A stretch of DNA of 64,000 bases, from contig NZ_SCMP01000015.1 in assembly GCF_005502935.1 (NCBI RefSeq), positions 1 to 64,000 of the forward strand, in the 5' to 3' direction. This stretch comes from Pseudomonas sp. 2FG (GTDB lineage: Bacteria; Pseudomonadota; Gammaproteobacteria; Pseudomonadales; Pseudomonadaceae). Positions 1-10,100 of the stretch are shown here, piece after piece (position 1 is the first letter of the stretch; each line of letters starts with the position of its first letter). The position numbers and the translations under genes were made by a program. A model generated the notes under the pieces. That model was not told where the DNA came from, did no database searches, and worked only from the letters and a program-made list of their open reading frames with translations.

Positions 1-171
1 GAAGATCGGCTGGGGGGTGGTGACCCACTCCACGGCAGCGCTGTTACGCGCGCTTAGGAGCAGCGGCGCCGCCATTACCGTGGCGGATAATTTGAGGAAT
101 GCGCGTCTCGCTGCGCCGTCGGGTAAATCCCTGGAGCGCTTCGACCTAGCTTGCCAACCCTTGGTTTTCAT
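1..171 (-). CDS. Multicopper oxidase, N-terminal fragment (runs off window)
   Basis: The 57 visible codons begin MKTKGWQARSK and contain a Tat-type signal, ARRAFLKLSATVMAAPLLL. This closely matches the signal region GRRAFLKLGAVAMAAPLLL of the multicopper oxidase at 1160-3040, so the gene is read as a second, paralogous oxidase downstream of the SCO gene. The start at 171 has a GGAGG about 12 nt upstream, which is far. A better ribosome site (GGGGAGGA) precedes an ATG at 235 that encodes MNQTFRLSWQRKLARG. That peptide resembles residues of the other oxidase (ASWTGKLQAG) but is in another frame and stops at TAG after 29 residues. The gene may therefore start at 235 and carry a frameshift. The copper-binding domains lie outside the window, so the function rests on the paralogue. 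Confidence 0.6.
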   Translation of the reverse strand, partial: MKTKGWQARSKRSRDLPDGAARRAFLKLSATVMAAPLLLSARNSAAVEWVTTPQPIF

Positions 172-495
172 GGGGCATAACCACCTCCCCCCTTGCCAGT
201 TTGCGCTGCCAACTCAGCCTGAAGGTTTGGTTCATGGCGGTTGTCCTCCCCAGCGCTAGCTTGACGGTGACTGTCCTGCGGCCCGTTCTCCCATGCCGCT
301 CATAACGTCAATGATCAGACTAAAGTCCAACGCCTAGGGGTTGTAAAGTCGAATCCGCCGGTAAACCGGCGCTTTCGTCGGATTTAAGCAAACGGCCAGC
401 GGTGCGAACCATTCAGAGCCGCCCCGCTGCCGAACTCAAGCCATTAAGGTGGTCGTCCCGAGCCTCCTTAAGGAATCGATCTAACCACTGCTGCC

Positions 496-1119
496 CTAAG
501 CCGTGTGCACGACGCTATCGTCGACATGGTTGAGGGTGGCAAGGATCTGTTCGGGAACCGCGCGTGCCGCGGCCATGGTCCAGCGGTTGCTGCGGTCGTT
601 GCCGATGCGGACCATACCGGAGTGGCTCGCCTTGTTGCCGTCGACTAGCGGATCGATATCGTAGAAGCCGAGGCGCCGGCGCACCAACTCGATGTCGGCC
701 GGCGCCCCGGTCAAGAACGACCAGCCGGGGCCAACACGATGCTGTTTGGCGTAGGCCTTGAGGATCTGCGGCGTGTCCAGCTCCGGCTGCAGCGAGATCG
801 AGTACATGAAGACGTCACGCCCGGCGCGCTCGCCCAACAGCTTCTGCACGCCCCGCAGGTTCGCCGTCGCGGTCGGGCAAATCCCCGCGCACGAGGTATA
901 CATCATGTTGAAGGCGACCACCTTGCCGCGGATCAGGTCGTCGTAGAACTTCACCGCCTTGCCTTCATGGGTGTAGAGCGTGACGTTGGGGAAATGGCTG
1001 GCGCCGGTCGTGTCGGCGCCCGCCGCTTCGATCAGGCCACCGTCGCTGCTGCTGCGCCAGGCGAGCAAGCCGAGCGCGGCGGTGCCGAGGCCAACCAAGA
1101 CATTCCTGCGAGTGTTCAT
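496..1119 (-). CDS. SCO1/SenC family protein (copper chaperone / thiol-disulfide protein)
   Basis: This 207-residue protein has a hydrophobic N-terminus with a double arginine (MNTRRNVLVGLGTAALGLLA), so it is probably exported or membrane anchored. The Sco copper site is present: Cys77-x3-Cys81 in SCAGIC and a conserved distal His166 (KASHSG). Sco proteins carry Cu to cytochrome oxidase or act as thiol reductases. Here it lies between two multicopper oxidases on the same strand, so a role in metallating those enzymes is a reasonable inference. An upstream in-frame ATG at 1158 exists, but ATG 1119 has GGAGG seven bases before it and begins the signal sequence. The next gene upstream ends at 1160, so the genes are probably cotranscribed. 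Confidence 0.88.
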   Translation of the reverse strand: MNTRRNVLVGLGTAALGLLAWRSSSDGGLIEAAGADTTGASHFPNVTLYTHEGKAVKFYDDLIRGKVVAFNMMYTSCAGICPTATANLRGVQKLLGERAGRDVFMYSISLQPELDTPQILKAYAKQHRVGPGWSFLTGAPADIELVRRRLGFYDIDPLVDGNKASHSGMVRIGNDRSNRWTMAAARAVPEQILATLNHVDDSVVHTA

Positions 1120-1159
1120 CTTCGTACCTCCAGTGTCGCGGACGGGGTTGGCGCGCACA

Positions 1160-3040
1160 TCAGACGATGTCCCAGCGCAGCATCATCGCGTGATCCTCGT
1201 GGATCATGTTGTGACAGTGCATGGGGTATTTCCCCTTGAAATCGCGGAAGCGCAACAGCACCCGAATGGTTTCGGGGCCGCGGAGCACGTAGACGTCCTT
1301 GCGGCCTCGCTCGTGCGCCGCTAGCGGGACGTTTATCCCCTCAAAATTCCGGCTGAGGATGCGGCCCTCCTCGAAGTGGATGTGGATCGGGTGGATCCAG
1401 CCGTCGTCGATATTCACCAGCTCCCAGACCTCGTAGGCACCTTGGGGGATCTGCGCGCGCGGAGTTTGCACGTCGACCAGCTGATCGTTGATCGTCCACA
1501 TGCCACCGCTGCGGGCAAACACCCAGCGGCGCACCGGGAATGCCGCGATTTCCGCGGCAGTGGGTAGCGCCGGCAGCGGGCGCAGCACATTCGGCACCAC
1601 GCTGACATCCGCCGCGGTGCGGTCGACTATGAGCTTCAGCAGCTGGGTACCCGGCGCCTTTACGTTCCCTGGCTTGCGCGTAGTGATCTGCTCGAGGCGG
1701 TTGACTATGTACAGCTCGGTGCCGAGCGGATACCTGGAAAAGTCCACCACTATGTCGGCGCGTTCGGCCACGCCGATGCGCACCTTGACCTGGTTGCGCA
1801 GCGGGGCCGGCAGCAGGTTGCCGTCGTTGCCGATATAGGTGAAGGTCTGCACGACGCCGTTCGCCCGCGCCAGATACAGCTCGTAATTGCGGCTCGGGCC
1901 GGCATTCAGCAGGCGCAGGCGATACTTGCGCTTGGCGACGCGCAACACCGGCTCGATCTTGCCATTGACTATCACCTTGTCGCCGAGCACCCCCTCGGGA
2001 TTGAACTGGTCGAAGAACAGCCGGCCGTTGGCGTCGAAGCGCCGATCGCCAAAGCTCAGGGTGTAGTCGTAGGGATGGCTCGGCAGCCTCAGTCCGCTGC
2101 TTTGCGGGCCTTCGTTATTAGAGTCCAGGCTGTCGAACAGCAGGTAAAAGCCGAACAAACCGCGGACGGTATTCGGCGCGGTGAAGTCCAGGGTGTGGTC
2201 GTGAAACCATAGCGTACCGAGGGCCTCGTCCGGATCGCCGAGGGGGGTTTTCTGCTGGTCGTAGCCGGCATAGATATTGGGGTAGAAGTGGTCTTTGAAT
2301 GACCCAGGCGCAGTCAGGGTCGGGCCGGCCTTGTTCGGGCTGAAGTAGTCGCCGGGGAAGCCGTCGCTCTCCGAGGGTGTGTGCAAATTGTGCAGGTGGA
2401 CGGAGATCTCCGGTGTGCCGAAGCCGGTGTGATTCTGTGGCAGCTTATTGCGAATGCGGCAGAGAATGGGCTGGCCATAACGCGCGAAGAACACCGGGCT
2501 GAATTGGCTCTTATCCGGGTTGTCGCTCTCGAAGACCCAGACCGGCTGTTTCGGATAGTCCGGATGGAACTGCCAATCGGGCCGCTCCACGGCATTCAGC
2601 GCGTAGAGAAGCGGTGCGCCCAGCGCGCCAGTGAGCTCGTCATGGCGCTGGTGTGGGCCCCGGCCGCATTCTTCGCCGCCCGCAGTATTCGCCGTCACGC
2701 TGGGGGACGGGGTTAGCTGGTCGACTGGGGCGAGTGGCGTGATCGCCTCGGGCAGCCTCTCCTGCCACGGCCTGGTCGGCGGGCTGGGGGGGAACACCGG
2801 CGGGGCTACCTCATCATCATCGTCCCCGGCAGTGCTCATTCGCGACTGCAAGAGCAAGGGTGCGGCCATTGCCACGGCGCCGAGCTTCAGAAAGGCGCGG
2901 CGGCCTGCGCCGTCGGGTTCGATGTTAGGTTCGTCCAAGGGGGCGGGGGCGAGAGGTTTCCAACCACCCGCCTGGATGGATATGCCCCAACTGCCCGCTT
3001 GCAGTTTGCCTGTCCAGCTGGCCAAGAGTTTCGATTTCAT
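1160..3040 (-). CDS. Multicopper oxidase (bilirubin oxidase / CotA-like), Tat-exported
   Basis: A protein of about 626 residues with all four copper-binding clusters of the family in order: HLHNLH, LWFHDHT, HPIHIH and the C-terminal HCHNMIHEDHAMM. This gives one type-1 and one trinuclear copper centre, which oxidise a phenolic or metal substrate and reduce O2 to water. A Tat signal (GRRAFLK, then a hydrophobic run and an AxA-like cleavage region) directs the folded enzyme to the periplasm. I chose ATG 3040 because AAGGAG lies upstream and the start MKSK matches the MKTK of the paralogue at 1-171; ATG 3088 lacks a ribosome site. The exact substrate (bilirubin, Mn, Cu(I), phenoxazinone precursor) cannot be read from sequence. 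A SCO gene and a second oxidase follow. Confidence 0.88.
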   Translation of the reverse strand: MKSKLLASWTGKLQAGSWGISIQAGGWKPLAPAPLDEPNIEPDGAGRRAFLKLGAVAMAAPLLLQSRMSTAGDDDDEVAPPVFPPSPPTRPWQERLPEAITPLAPVDQLTPSPSVTANTAGGEECGRGPHQRHDELTGALGAPLLYALNAVERPDWQFHPDYPKQPVWVFESDNPDKSQFSPVFFARYGQPILCRIRNKLPQNHTGFGTPEISVHLHNLHTPSESDGFPGDYFSPNKAGPTLTAPGSFKDHFYPNIYAGYDQQKTPLGDPDEALGTLWFHDHTLDFTAPNTVRGLFGFYLLFDSLDSNNEGPQSSGLRLPSHPYDYTLSFGDRRFDANGRLFFDQFNPEGVLGDKVIVNGKIEPVLRVAKRKYRLRLLNAGPSRNYELYLARANGVVQTFTYIGNDGNLLPAPLRNQVKVRIGVAERADIVVDFSRYPLGTELYIVNRLEQITTRKPGNVKAPGTQLLKLIVDRTAADVSVVPNVLRPLPALPTAAEIAAFPVRRWVFARSGGMWTINDQLVDVQTPRAQIPQGAYEVWELVNIDDGWIHPIHIHFEEGRILSRNFEGINVPLAAHERGRKDVYVLRGPETIRVLLRFRDFKGKYPMHCHNMIHEDHAMMLRWDIV

Positions 3041-3088
3041 GGCGGCTCTACTCCTTGTTGCGCATTCCTCAATACTGGTTGCGGACAT

Positions 3089-4244
3089 GCTTAATTCATG
3101 GCCGCAAAGACCCCCTCCGTGCGTAAACGAAGAAGATTGAATGTCAGGGGATTGGGCTAACGCCTCGGCTGAACGCGGCTGAATGGCTTGCGCCTACTCA
3201 GTGGTCAAGAGCCAGTGGTCAAGGACGGGTGATTTTGCCCGCGCTGACCGCGCGCCAGAGGGCGGCGTTGCTCGTCAGGTTGGCGGTGGGCCATGCAGTT
3301 GGGGTGAGAAACTGGCAGAAGGGAAAAGCACGATCACCCTGTAGCTGAACGCTGCTTTGTCCATGATGGTCTCCCTAGCTAGCGATAGACGTGGCACAAG
3401 ACGCCTCGCCCTCTCCTGCGCAGCACTCCTCGCCAGCTGTCACACACATTTACAATTAGACTTAAGTTCTGTTGAACAGGGCTGTCAATGCGCTGACATT
3501 TTTCTTCTTAAAGCATATTTGCACTACCTAAGTGCCTGTAATGAAGAAATATTATTTCGACGATCTTGACCTGCCGGCAAGGGGCGGCGTGGCTGTCTCG
3601 GCGCTCCTTCATGGCTCTGTCAGGTGTAGAACCCGCGCTGTCCTGCCTGCCGTTGCCTGCTCTGGGCGTGCCGACCTAGCCGTTCTCCGCAGTCATGCCA
3701 CCAGCGACGGCCTGCAACGTACATAGCCATCGGCTCTCCGGTGCCAGCCCAGCGCTGGTCAAGGGCTAAGCGCTCGAGTCGACCCGCAGGCTGAGCTGTC
3801 GCATTTGGGATACAGGGCCCCTGCCGATGGCCTAAGACAGTGGTGATGTTTTTATTCTTTTCAGGGCATGGAAGGTCATCCCGGCAAGGCCGCGCTTGCC
3901 CCCCATCCACCCTGGATTGGGCAGCGTCAGGCGCGGGTTCTGGCGGCCGGGGAAACTTTTGCGCGCTAGGCTCAAGCGGCTTGTCGCCAATAGCCGGCCT
4001 CCGGGGCGGTAAATTCGCCCAGCGGCAGCCGCGCTTGGTCAGTTTGAGCATTTTGACGTCGTAAACAGGCAAACGCGGTGCCTGGGTATTTCGCAGAATC
4101 GATAACAACGCAGAACCCCAGGCCGACCACCGCTGGCCGCGTCACCGTCGCCGACTTGTATCAGGCTCGGCGGGTGTCGAATCAACCTGGGTAGGGCGGC
4201 CCCAACAATTCAACGTGACACACGATTGTCGCAGGAGATCCGAG
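3089..4244. other. Long intergenic region without a recognisable gene
   Basis: About 1.15 kb between the oxidase cluster and glyA. The short open frames here (for example 3357-3569 plus and 3620-4108 minus) have low-complexity, Arg/Pro-rich translations, no convincing ribosome sites and no family resemblance, so I do not call them. The stretch around 3430-3550 is more AT-rich than its surroundings and may hold promoters for the oxidase cluster. The glyA promoter should lie in the last few hundred bases, but I see no clear consensus. Confidence 0.4.
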
Positions 4245-5498
4245 ATGTTCAGCAAGCACGACCAGATCAAAGGCTACGACGACGAACTGCTGGCGGCGAT
4301 GAATGCCGAGGAAGCGCGGCAAGAGCACCACATCGAGCTGATCGCCTCGGAAAACTACACCAGCCAGCGGGTGATGGAAGCCCAAGGCAGCGGGCTGACC
4401 AACAAATACGCCGAAGGCTACCCGGGCAAGCGCTACTACGGCGGCTGCGAGCACGTCGATGTGGTCGAGCAGCTGGCCATCGATCGCGCCAAACAGCTGT
4501 TCGGCGCCGACTACGCCAACGTCCAGCCGCACTCCGGCTCGCAAGCCAACGGCGCGGTCTACCTGGCGCTGCTGCAGGCCGGCGACACCATCCTCGGCAT
4601 GAGCCTGGCCCACGGCGGCCACCTCACCCACGGCGCCAAGGTCAGCTCCTCCGGCAAGCTGTACAACGCCGTGCAGTACGGCATCGACACCACCACCGGG
4701 CTGATCGACTACGACGAAGTCGAGCGCCTGGCCGTCGAGCACCAGCCGAAGATGATCGTCGCCGGCTTCTCCGCCTACTCCAAGACCCTGGATTTCCCGC
4801 GCTTTCGCGCCATCGCCGACAAGGTCGGCGCCTATCTGTTCGTCGACATGGCCCATGTCGCCGGGCTGGTGGCTGCCGGTCTGTACCCGAACCCGCTGCC
4901 CTTCGCCGATGTGGTCACCACCACTACCCACAAGACCCTGCGCGGCCCGCGCGGCGGCCTGATCCTGGCCAAGGCGAACCCGGAGATCGAGAAGAAGCTC
5001 AATGCCGCGGTCTTCCCCGGCGCCCAGGGCGGCCCGCTGATGCACGTGATCGCCGCCAAGGCCGTGTGCTTCAAGGAAGCGCTGGAGCCAGGCTTCAAGG
5101 CCTACCAGCAGCAGGTGATCGACAACGCCCAGGCGATGGCTAAAGTCTTTATCGAGCGTGGCTACGACGTGGTCTCCGGCGGTACCGACAATCACCTGTT
5201 CCTGGTCAGCCTGATCCGTCAGGGCCTGACCGGCAAGGACGCCGACGCCGCCCTCGGTCGTGCCGGGATCACCGTGAACAAGAACGCCGTGCCGAACGAC
5301 CCGCAATCGCCGTTCGTCACCTCGGGCCTGCGCATCGGCACCCCGGCGATCACCAGCCGTGGTCTCAAGGTCGCCCAGAGCGTCGAGCTGGCGGGCTGGA
5401 TCTGCGACATCCTCGATCACCTCGGCGATGCCGATGTCGAGGCACAAGTCGCCCGGCAGGCCGCCGCGTTGTGCGCCGACTTCCCGGTCTATCGCTGA
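4245..5498 (+). CDS. glyA: Serine hydroxymethyltransferase
   Basis: This 417-residue PLP enzyme interconverts serine and glycine with tetrahydrofolate/5,10-methylene-THF. The PLP lysine is Lys230 in the motif [14 protein letters not shown], and the N-terminal [11 protein letters not shown] substrate region is intact. The length is normal. ATG 4245 (MFSKHDQ) follows GCAGGAGA; the upstream GTG at 4215 would add ten unrelated residues. It is the first gene of the glyA-soxBDAG-purU-fdhA block. Sarcosine oxidase generates glycine and methylene-THF, which this copy can turn into serine, so it is probably the catabolic (glyA1-type) isozyme and not the only one in the genome. Confidence 0.97.
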   Translation: MFSKHDQIKGYDDELLAAMNAEEARQEHHIELIASENYTSQRVMEAQGSGLTNKYAEGYPGKRYYGGCEHVDVVEQLAIDRAKQLFGADYANVQPHSGSQANGAVYLALLQAGDTILGMSLAHGGHLTHGAKVSSSGKLYNAVQYGIDTTTGLIDYDEVERLAVEHQPKMIVAGFSAYSKTLDFPRFRAIADKVGAYLFVDMAHVAGLVAAGLYPNPLPFADVVTTTTHKTLRGPRGGLILAKANPEIEKKLNAAVFPGAQGGPLMHVIAAKAVCFKEALEPGFKAYQQQVIDNAQAMAKVFIERGYDVVSGGTDNHLFLVSLIRQGLTGKDADAALGRAGITVNKNAVPNDPQSPFVTSGLRIGTPAITSRGLKVAQSVELAGWICDILDHLGDADVEAQVARQAAALCADFPVYR

Positions 5499-5511
5499 GC
5501 ACAGACATTCA

Positions 5512-5567
5512 GTAGGAGCGGGCCATGCCCGCGAACTGTACGGATCGCGGGCATGGCCCGCTCCTAC
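5512..5567. repeat. REP palindrome pair (REPIN-like) between glyA and soxB
   Basis: Two 23-bp arms, 5512-5534 and 5545-5567, are perfect reverse complements around a 10-bp spacer. Each arm begins GTAGGAGCGGGC, the typical head of Pseudomonas REP sequences. In the transcript this gives a strong hairpin between glyA and soxB, which may stabilise upstream mRNA or reduce read-through and so lower soxB expression relative to glyA. Confidence 0.85.
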
Positions 5568-5601
5568 AGGTTTCAGCTTTCACGTATCAGGAGTACCACT
5601 G

Positions 5602-6852
5602 ATGCAACGTTATTCCGGCTTCGGCCTGCTCAAACACTCGCTCAGCCATAACGAAAACTGGCAGCGTATGTGGCGTAACCCCACGCCGAAACCGGTGTAT
5701 GACGTGGTCATAGTCGGCGGTGGCGGTCACGGCCTGGCCACCGCTTACTACCTGGCCAAGGTTCACGGCGTCAAGAATGTCGCGGTGGTCGAGAAGGGCT
5801 GGCTGGGCGGCGGTAACACCGCGCGCAACACCACCATCGTGCGTTCCAACTACCTGTGGGACGAGTCGGCGCGGATCTACGAGCACGCGATGAAACTGTG
5901 GGAAGGGCTGGCGCAAGACATCAACTACAACGTCATGTACTCGCCGCGCGGGGTGTTCAACCTCGGCCATTCGCTGCAGGACATGCGCGACATCGAGCGG
6001 CGGGTCAGCGCCAACCGCCTGAATGGCATCGACGGCGAAGTGCTCAACGCCAAAGAAGTCGAGGCGCTGATCCCCTACCTGGATTGCTCGAAGAACACCC
6101 GCTACCCGGTGATGGGCGCCTCCCTGCAGCGTCGCGGCGGCGTCGCCCGTCATGATGCGGTGGCCTGGGGTTATGCCCGCGCGGCCGACGCCCTGGGTGT
6201 CGACCTGATTCAACAGACCGAAGTCACCGGCTTCCGCAAGCAGGACGGGGTGGTGATCGGCGTCGAAACCAGCCGCGGCTTTATCGGCGGCAAGCGCGTT
6301 GGTGTGGTCACTGCCGGCAACTCCGGGCATATGGCCAAGCTCGCCGGCTTCCGCCTGCCGATCGAGTCGCACCCGCTGCAGGCGCTGGTGTCCGAGCCGA
6401 TCAAGCCGATTATCGACAGCGTGATCATGTCCAACGCCGTGCACGGCTACATCAGCCAGTCGGACAAGGGCGACCTGGTGATCGGCGCCGGCATCGACGG
6501 TTATGTCGGTTACGGCCAACGCGGTTCCTACCCGACCATCGAACACACCCTGCAAGCCATAGTCGAGATGTTCCCGGTGCTCTCGCGCGTGCGCATGAAC
6601 CGTCAGTGGGGCGGCATCGTCGACACCACGCCGGATGCCTGCCCGATCATCAGCAAGACCCCGGTGCCGAACCTGTTCTTCAACTGCGGTTGGGGCACCG
6701 GTGGCTTCAAGGCTACCCCGGGTTCCGGCCATGTGTTTGCCGCGAGCCTCGCCACCGGCGAAATGCACGCGCTGGCTCAACCCTTCGCCATGGACCGTTT
6801 CTATAACGGTGCCTTGATCGACGAGCACGGCGCCGCCGGCGTCGCCCACTAA
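5602..6852 (+). CDS. soxB: Sarcosine oxidase subunit beta
   Basis: A 416-residue flavoprotein of the DAO family and catalytic subunit of the heterotetrameric sarcosine oxidase: sarcosine + O2 + THF gives glycine, H2O2 and methylene-THF. The ADP-binding motif GGGGHG (39-44) binds FAD. His184 in ARHDAVAW is the expected site of covalent FMN attachment in this family. ATG 5602 is preceded by CAGGAG; the long frame upstream (from 5359) lies inside glyA and is not coding. It is followed after 15 bp by soxD, in one operon. Confidence 0.96.
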   Translation: MQRYSGFGLLKHSLSHNENWQRMWRNPTPKPVYDVVIVGGGGHGLATAYYLAKVHGVKNVAVVEKGWLGGGNTARNTTIVRSNYLWDESARIYEHAMKLWEGLAQDINYNVMYSPRGVFNLGHSLQDMRDIERRVSANRLNGIDGEVLNAKEVEALIPYLDCSKNTRYPVMGASLQRRGGVARHDAVAWGYARAADALGVDLIQQTEVTGFRKQDGVVIGVETSRGFIGGKRVGVVTAGNSGHMAKLAGFRLPIESHPLQALVSEPIKPIIDSVIMSNAVHGYISQSDKGDLVIGAGIDGYVGYGQRGSYPTIEHTLQAIVEMFPVLSRVRMNRQWGGIVDTTPDACPIISKTPVPNLFFNCGWGTGGFKATPGSGHVFAASLATGEMHALAQPFAMDRFYNGALIDEHGAAGVAH

Positions 6853-6867
6853 CAGGAGAAATCCGAC

Positions 6868-7197
6868 ATGCTGAACATCTTCTGTCCCCATTGTGGCGAG
6901 CTGCGCTCCGAAGAGGAATTTCACTCGGCCGGCCAGGCGCACATCCCGCGCCCGCTCGATCCGGCTGCCTGCACCGATCAAGAGTGGGGCGATTACCTGT
7001 TCTTCCGCGATAACCCGCGCGGCGTGCACCACGAGCTGTGGATTCACGCGGCCGGCTGCCGGCAGTACTTCAACGCCACCCGCGACACGATCAGCTACGA
7101 AATTTTCGAAACCTACAAAATTGGCGAGAAGCCGAGCGTGACCGCTAAAGCCAAGAGCGCTCCGCAGACCAGCCGCGCGGCAGGAGGAAAGGCATGA
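6868..7197 (+). CDS. soxD: Sarcosine oxidase subunit delta
   Basis: A 109-residue small subunit that binds zinc in the tetrameric enzyme. The N-terminal MLNIFCPHCGELRSEEEFH carries the Cys6-x2-Cys9 pair, and the remainder (RDNPRGVHHELWIHAAGCRQYFNATRDT) is typical of the family. The ribosome site AGGAGA precedes the start. Its TGA overlaps the soxA ATG (ATGA at 7194-7197), so translation is probably coupled. Confidence 0.96.
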   Translation: MLNIFCPHCGELRSEEEFHSAGQAHIPRPLDPAACTDQEWGDYLFFRDNPRGVHHELWIHAAGCRQYFNATRDTISYEIFETYKIGEKPSVTAKAKSAPQTSRAAGGKA

Positions 7198-10100
7198 GCC
7201 AGATCAATCGCCTGAGCAAGGGTGGGCGGATCAACCGCAACCAGCCTCTGACCTTCAGCTTCAACGGCGTGACCTATCAAGGCTATGCCGGTGACACCCT
7301 GGCCGCCGCGTTGCTGGCCAACGGCGTCGACATCATCGGCCGCAGCTTCAAATACTCACGGCCACGCGGCATAGTCGCCGCCGGCGCCGAAGAGCCGAAC
7401 GCGGTGCTGCAGATCGGCTCGCGTGAAGCGACCCAGATCCCCAACGTGCGCGCCACCCAACAGGCGCTGTACAGCGGCCTGGTGGCCAACAGCTGCAACG
7501 GCTGGCCGAGCGTCAACAACGACCTGATGGGCATTCTCGGCAAGGTCGGCGGCGACATGATGGCGCCCGGTTTCTACTACAAGACCTTCATGTATCCGCA
7601 GTCGATGTGGATGACCTACGAGAAGTACATCCGCAAGGCCGCAGGCCTGGGCCGCGCGCCGAAAGAAAACGACCCGGATCGCTACGACTACCTGAATCAG
7701 CACTGCGATGTGCTGGTGGTCGGCGGCGGTGCTGCGGGCCTGGCTGCCGCCTTGGCCGCCGGTCGCGCCGGGGCGCGGGTGATTCTGGCGGACGAACAGG
7801 AAGAGTTCGGCGGCCACCTGCTGGACAGCCGCGAGAGCCTCGACGGCAAGCCGGCCGCCGATTGGGTGGCCAAGGCCATCGCCGAGCTCAAGGCCATGCC
7901 CGAGGTCGTGCTGTTGCCGCGCGCCACGGTGCACGGCTACCACGACCACAATTTCCTGACCATTCACGAGCGGCGCTTCGACCACCTCGGTGAAACCGCG
8001 CCGCTGGGCGCCTTCGGTCAACCGGAAGCGCGTCAACGCCTGCACCGCGTGCGGGCCAAGCGGGTGGTGCTGGCTGCCGGCGCCCATGAGCGGCCGCTGG
8101 TCTACGGCAACAACGATGTGCCCGGCAACATGCTGGCCGGCGCGGTATCGGCTTATGTGCGCCGCTATGGCGTGGCGCCGGGCAAGCAACTGGTGCTGTC
8201 GACCACCAACGATTACGCCTACCGCGTCGCCTTGGATTGGCTGGAAGCCGGCCTGAAAGTGGTCGCCATCGCCGATGCCCGCCCCAACCCGCGCGGTGCC
8301 TGGGTCGAGGAAGCGCGGGCGAAAGGCCTGCGGGTCCTCACGGGCAGCGCGGTCATCGAAACCCGTGGCAGCAAGCGCGTCAGCGCGGCGCGGGTGGCGG
8401 CGATCGATCCGCTGGCGCACAAAGTCACCAGCCCCGGCGAGTGGCTGGAGTGCGACCTGGTCGCCACCTCCGGCGGCTACAGCCCGGTGGTACACCTGGC
8501 TTCACACCTGGGTGGCAAGCCGACCTGGCGCGAAGATATCCTCGCCTTTGTGCCCGGTGAAGGTTTCCAGCAGCGCGTGTGCGCCGGTGCGATGAACGGT
8601 GTGTTCGCCCTCGGCGACGTGCTCGCGGATGGCTTCGAGGCGGGCGTCAAGGCCGCCAGTGATGCTGGCTTCAGCCCGGTCAGCAGCGAATTGCCGAAAG
8701 TCTTCGGCCGCCATGAGGAGGCCGGCCTGGCGCTGTTCCAGGTGCCGCACGAAAAACCGACGGCTCGCGGGCCGAAGCAATTCGTCGACCTGCAGAACGA
8801 CGTCACCGCCGCCGGTATCGAACTGGCGACCCGCGAGGGCTTCGAGTCGGTTGAGCACGTCAAGCGCTACACCGCCCTGGGCTTCGGTACCGATCAGGGC
8901 AAGCTGGGCAACATCAACGGGCTGGCCATCGCCGCGCGTTCGATGGGCATCAGCATCCCGCAGATGGGCACCACCATGTTCCGCCCGAACTACACCCCGG
9001 TGACCTTCGGTGCGGTGGCCGGACGCAACTGCGACGCGCTGTTCGATCCGGTGCGCTATACCGCGCTGCACAGCTTCCATCTGAAGGCTGGCGCCGAGTT
9101 CGAAGATGTCGGCCAGTGGAAGCGTCCTTGGTATTTCCCGAAAGCCGGTGAAGACCTGCACGCCGCGGTCGGCCGCGAATGCAAGGCAGTGCGCGACAGC
9201 GTCGGCATTCTCGATGCCTCGACCCTCGGCAAGATCGACATCCAGGGCGCGGATGCCCGTGAATTTCTCAACCGCGTGTACAGCAACGCCTGGACCAAGC
9301 TCGATGTGGGCAAGGCCCGCTACGGCCTGATGTGCAAGGAAGACGGCATGGTCTTCGACGACGGCGTGACCGCCTGCCTCGCCGACAACCACTTCCTGAT
9401 GACCACCACCACCGGCGGCGCCGCGCGCGTCATGTCGTGGCTGGAGCTCTACCACCAGACCGAGTGGCCGGACCTCAAGGTGTACTTCACCTCGGTCACC
9501 GACCACTGGGCGACCATGACCCTGTCCGGGCCGAACAGCCGCAAACTGCTGGCCGAAGTGACGGACATCGATCTGGATAAGGATGGCTTCCCCTTCATGA
9601 CCTGGAAAGAGGGTCTGGTCGGTGGCGTGCCGGCGCGGGTGTTCCGTATCTCCTTCACCGGTGAGCTGTCTTACGAAGTCAACGTGCAGGCCGACTACGC
9701 CATGGGCGTGCTGGAAAAGATCGTCGCCGCCGGCAAGCAGTACAACCTGACCCCCTACGGCACCGAGACCATGCACGTGCTGCGGGCCGAGAAGGGCTTC
9801 ATCATAGTCGGCCAGGACACCGACGGCTCGGTGACCCCGGACGACCTGAACATGGGCTGGTGTGTCGGTCGCACCAAGCCGTTCTCCTGGATCGGCTGGC
9901 GCGGGATGAACCGCGAAGACTGCGTGAAGGACAACCGCAAGCAGCTGGTCGGCCTCAAGCCGGTCGATACCAACGCGGTGCTGCCGGAAGGCGCGCAGCT
10001 GGTGTTCGACACTAAGCAGCAGATCCCGATGACCATGGTCGGCCACGTCACGTCCAGCTACTACAGCACCAGCATGGGCTACAGCTTCGCCCTGGCCTTG

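Noticed and set aside
17..259. 80-residue plus-strand frame at the left edge
   Set aside because: It is the antisense shadow of the second multicopper oxidase start, whose Tat signal is clear on the minus strand.
298..360. Possible metal-responsive MerR-type dyad before the second oxidase
   Set aside because: The arms match poorly and no -35/-10 pair with a 19-bp spacer is visible.
3620..4108. 162-residue minus-strand frame in the gap before glyA
   Set aside because: Arg/Pro-rich translation without domain, ribosome site or family resemblance; probably a GC-driven open frame.
4182..5447. 421-residue frame antisense to glyA
   Set aside because: Opposite strand of an unambiguous glyA; translation is low-complexity (Val/Gly/Asp/His-rich), as expected for an antisense frame in GC-rich DNA.
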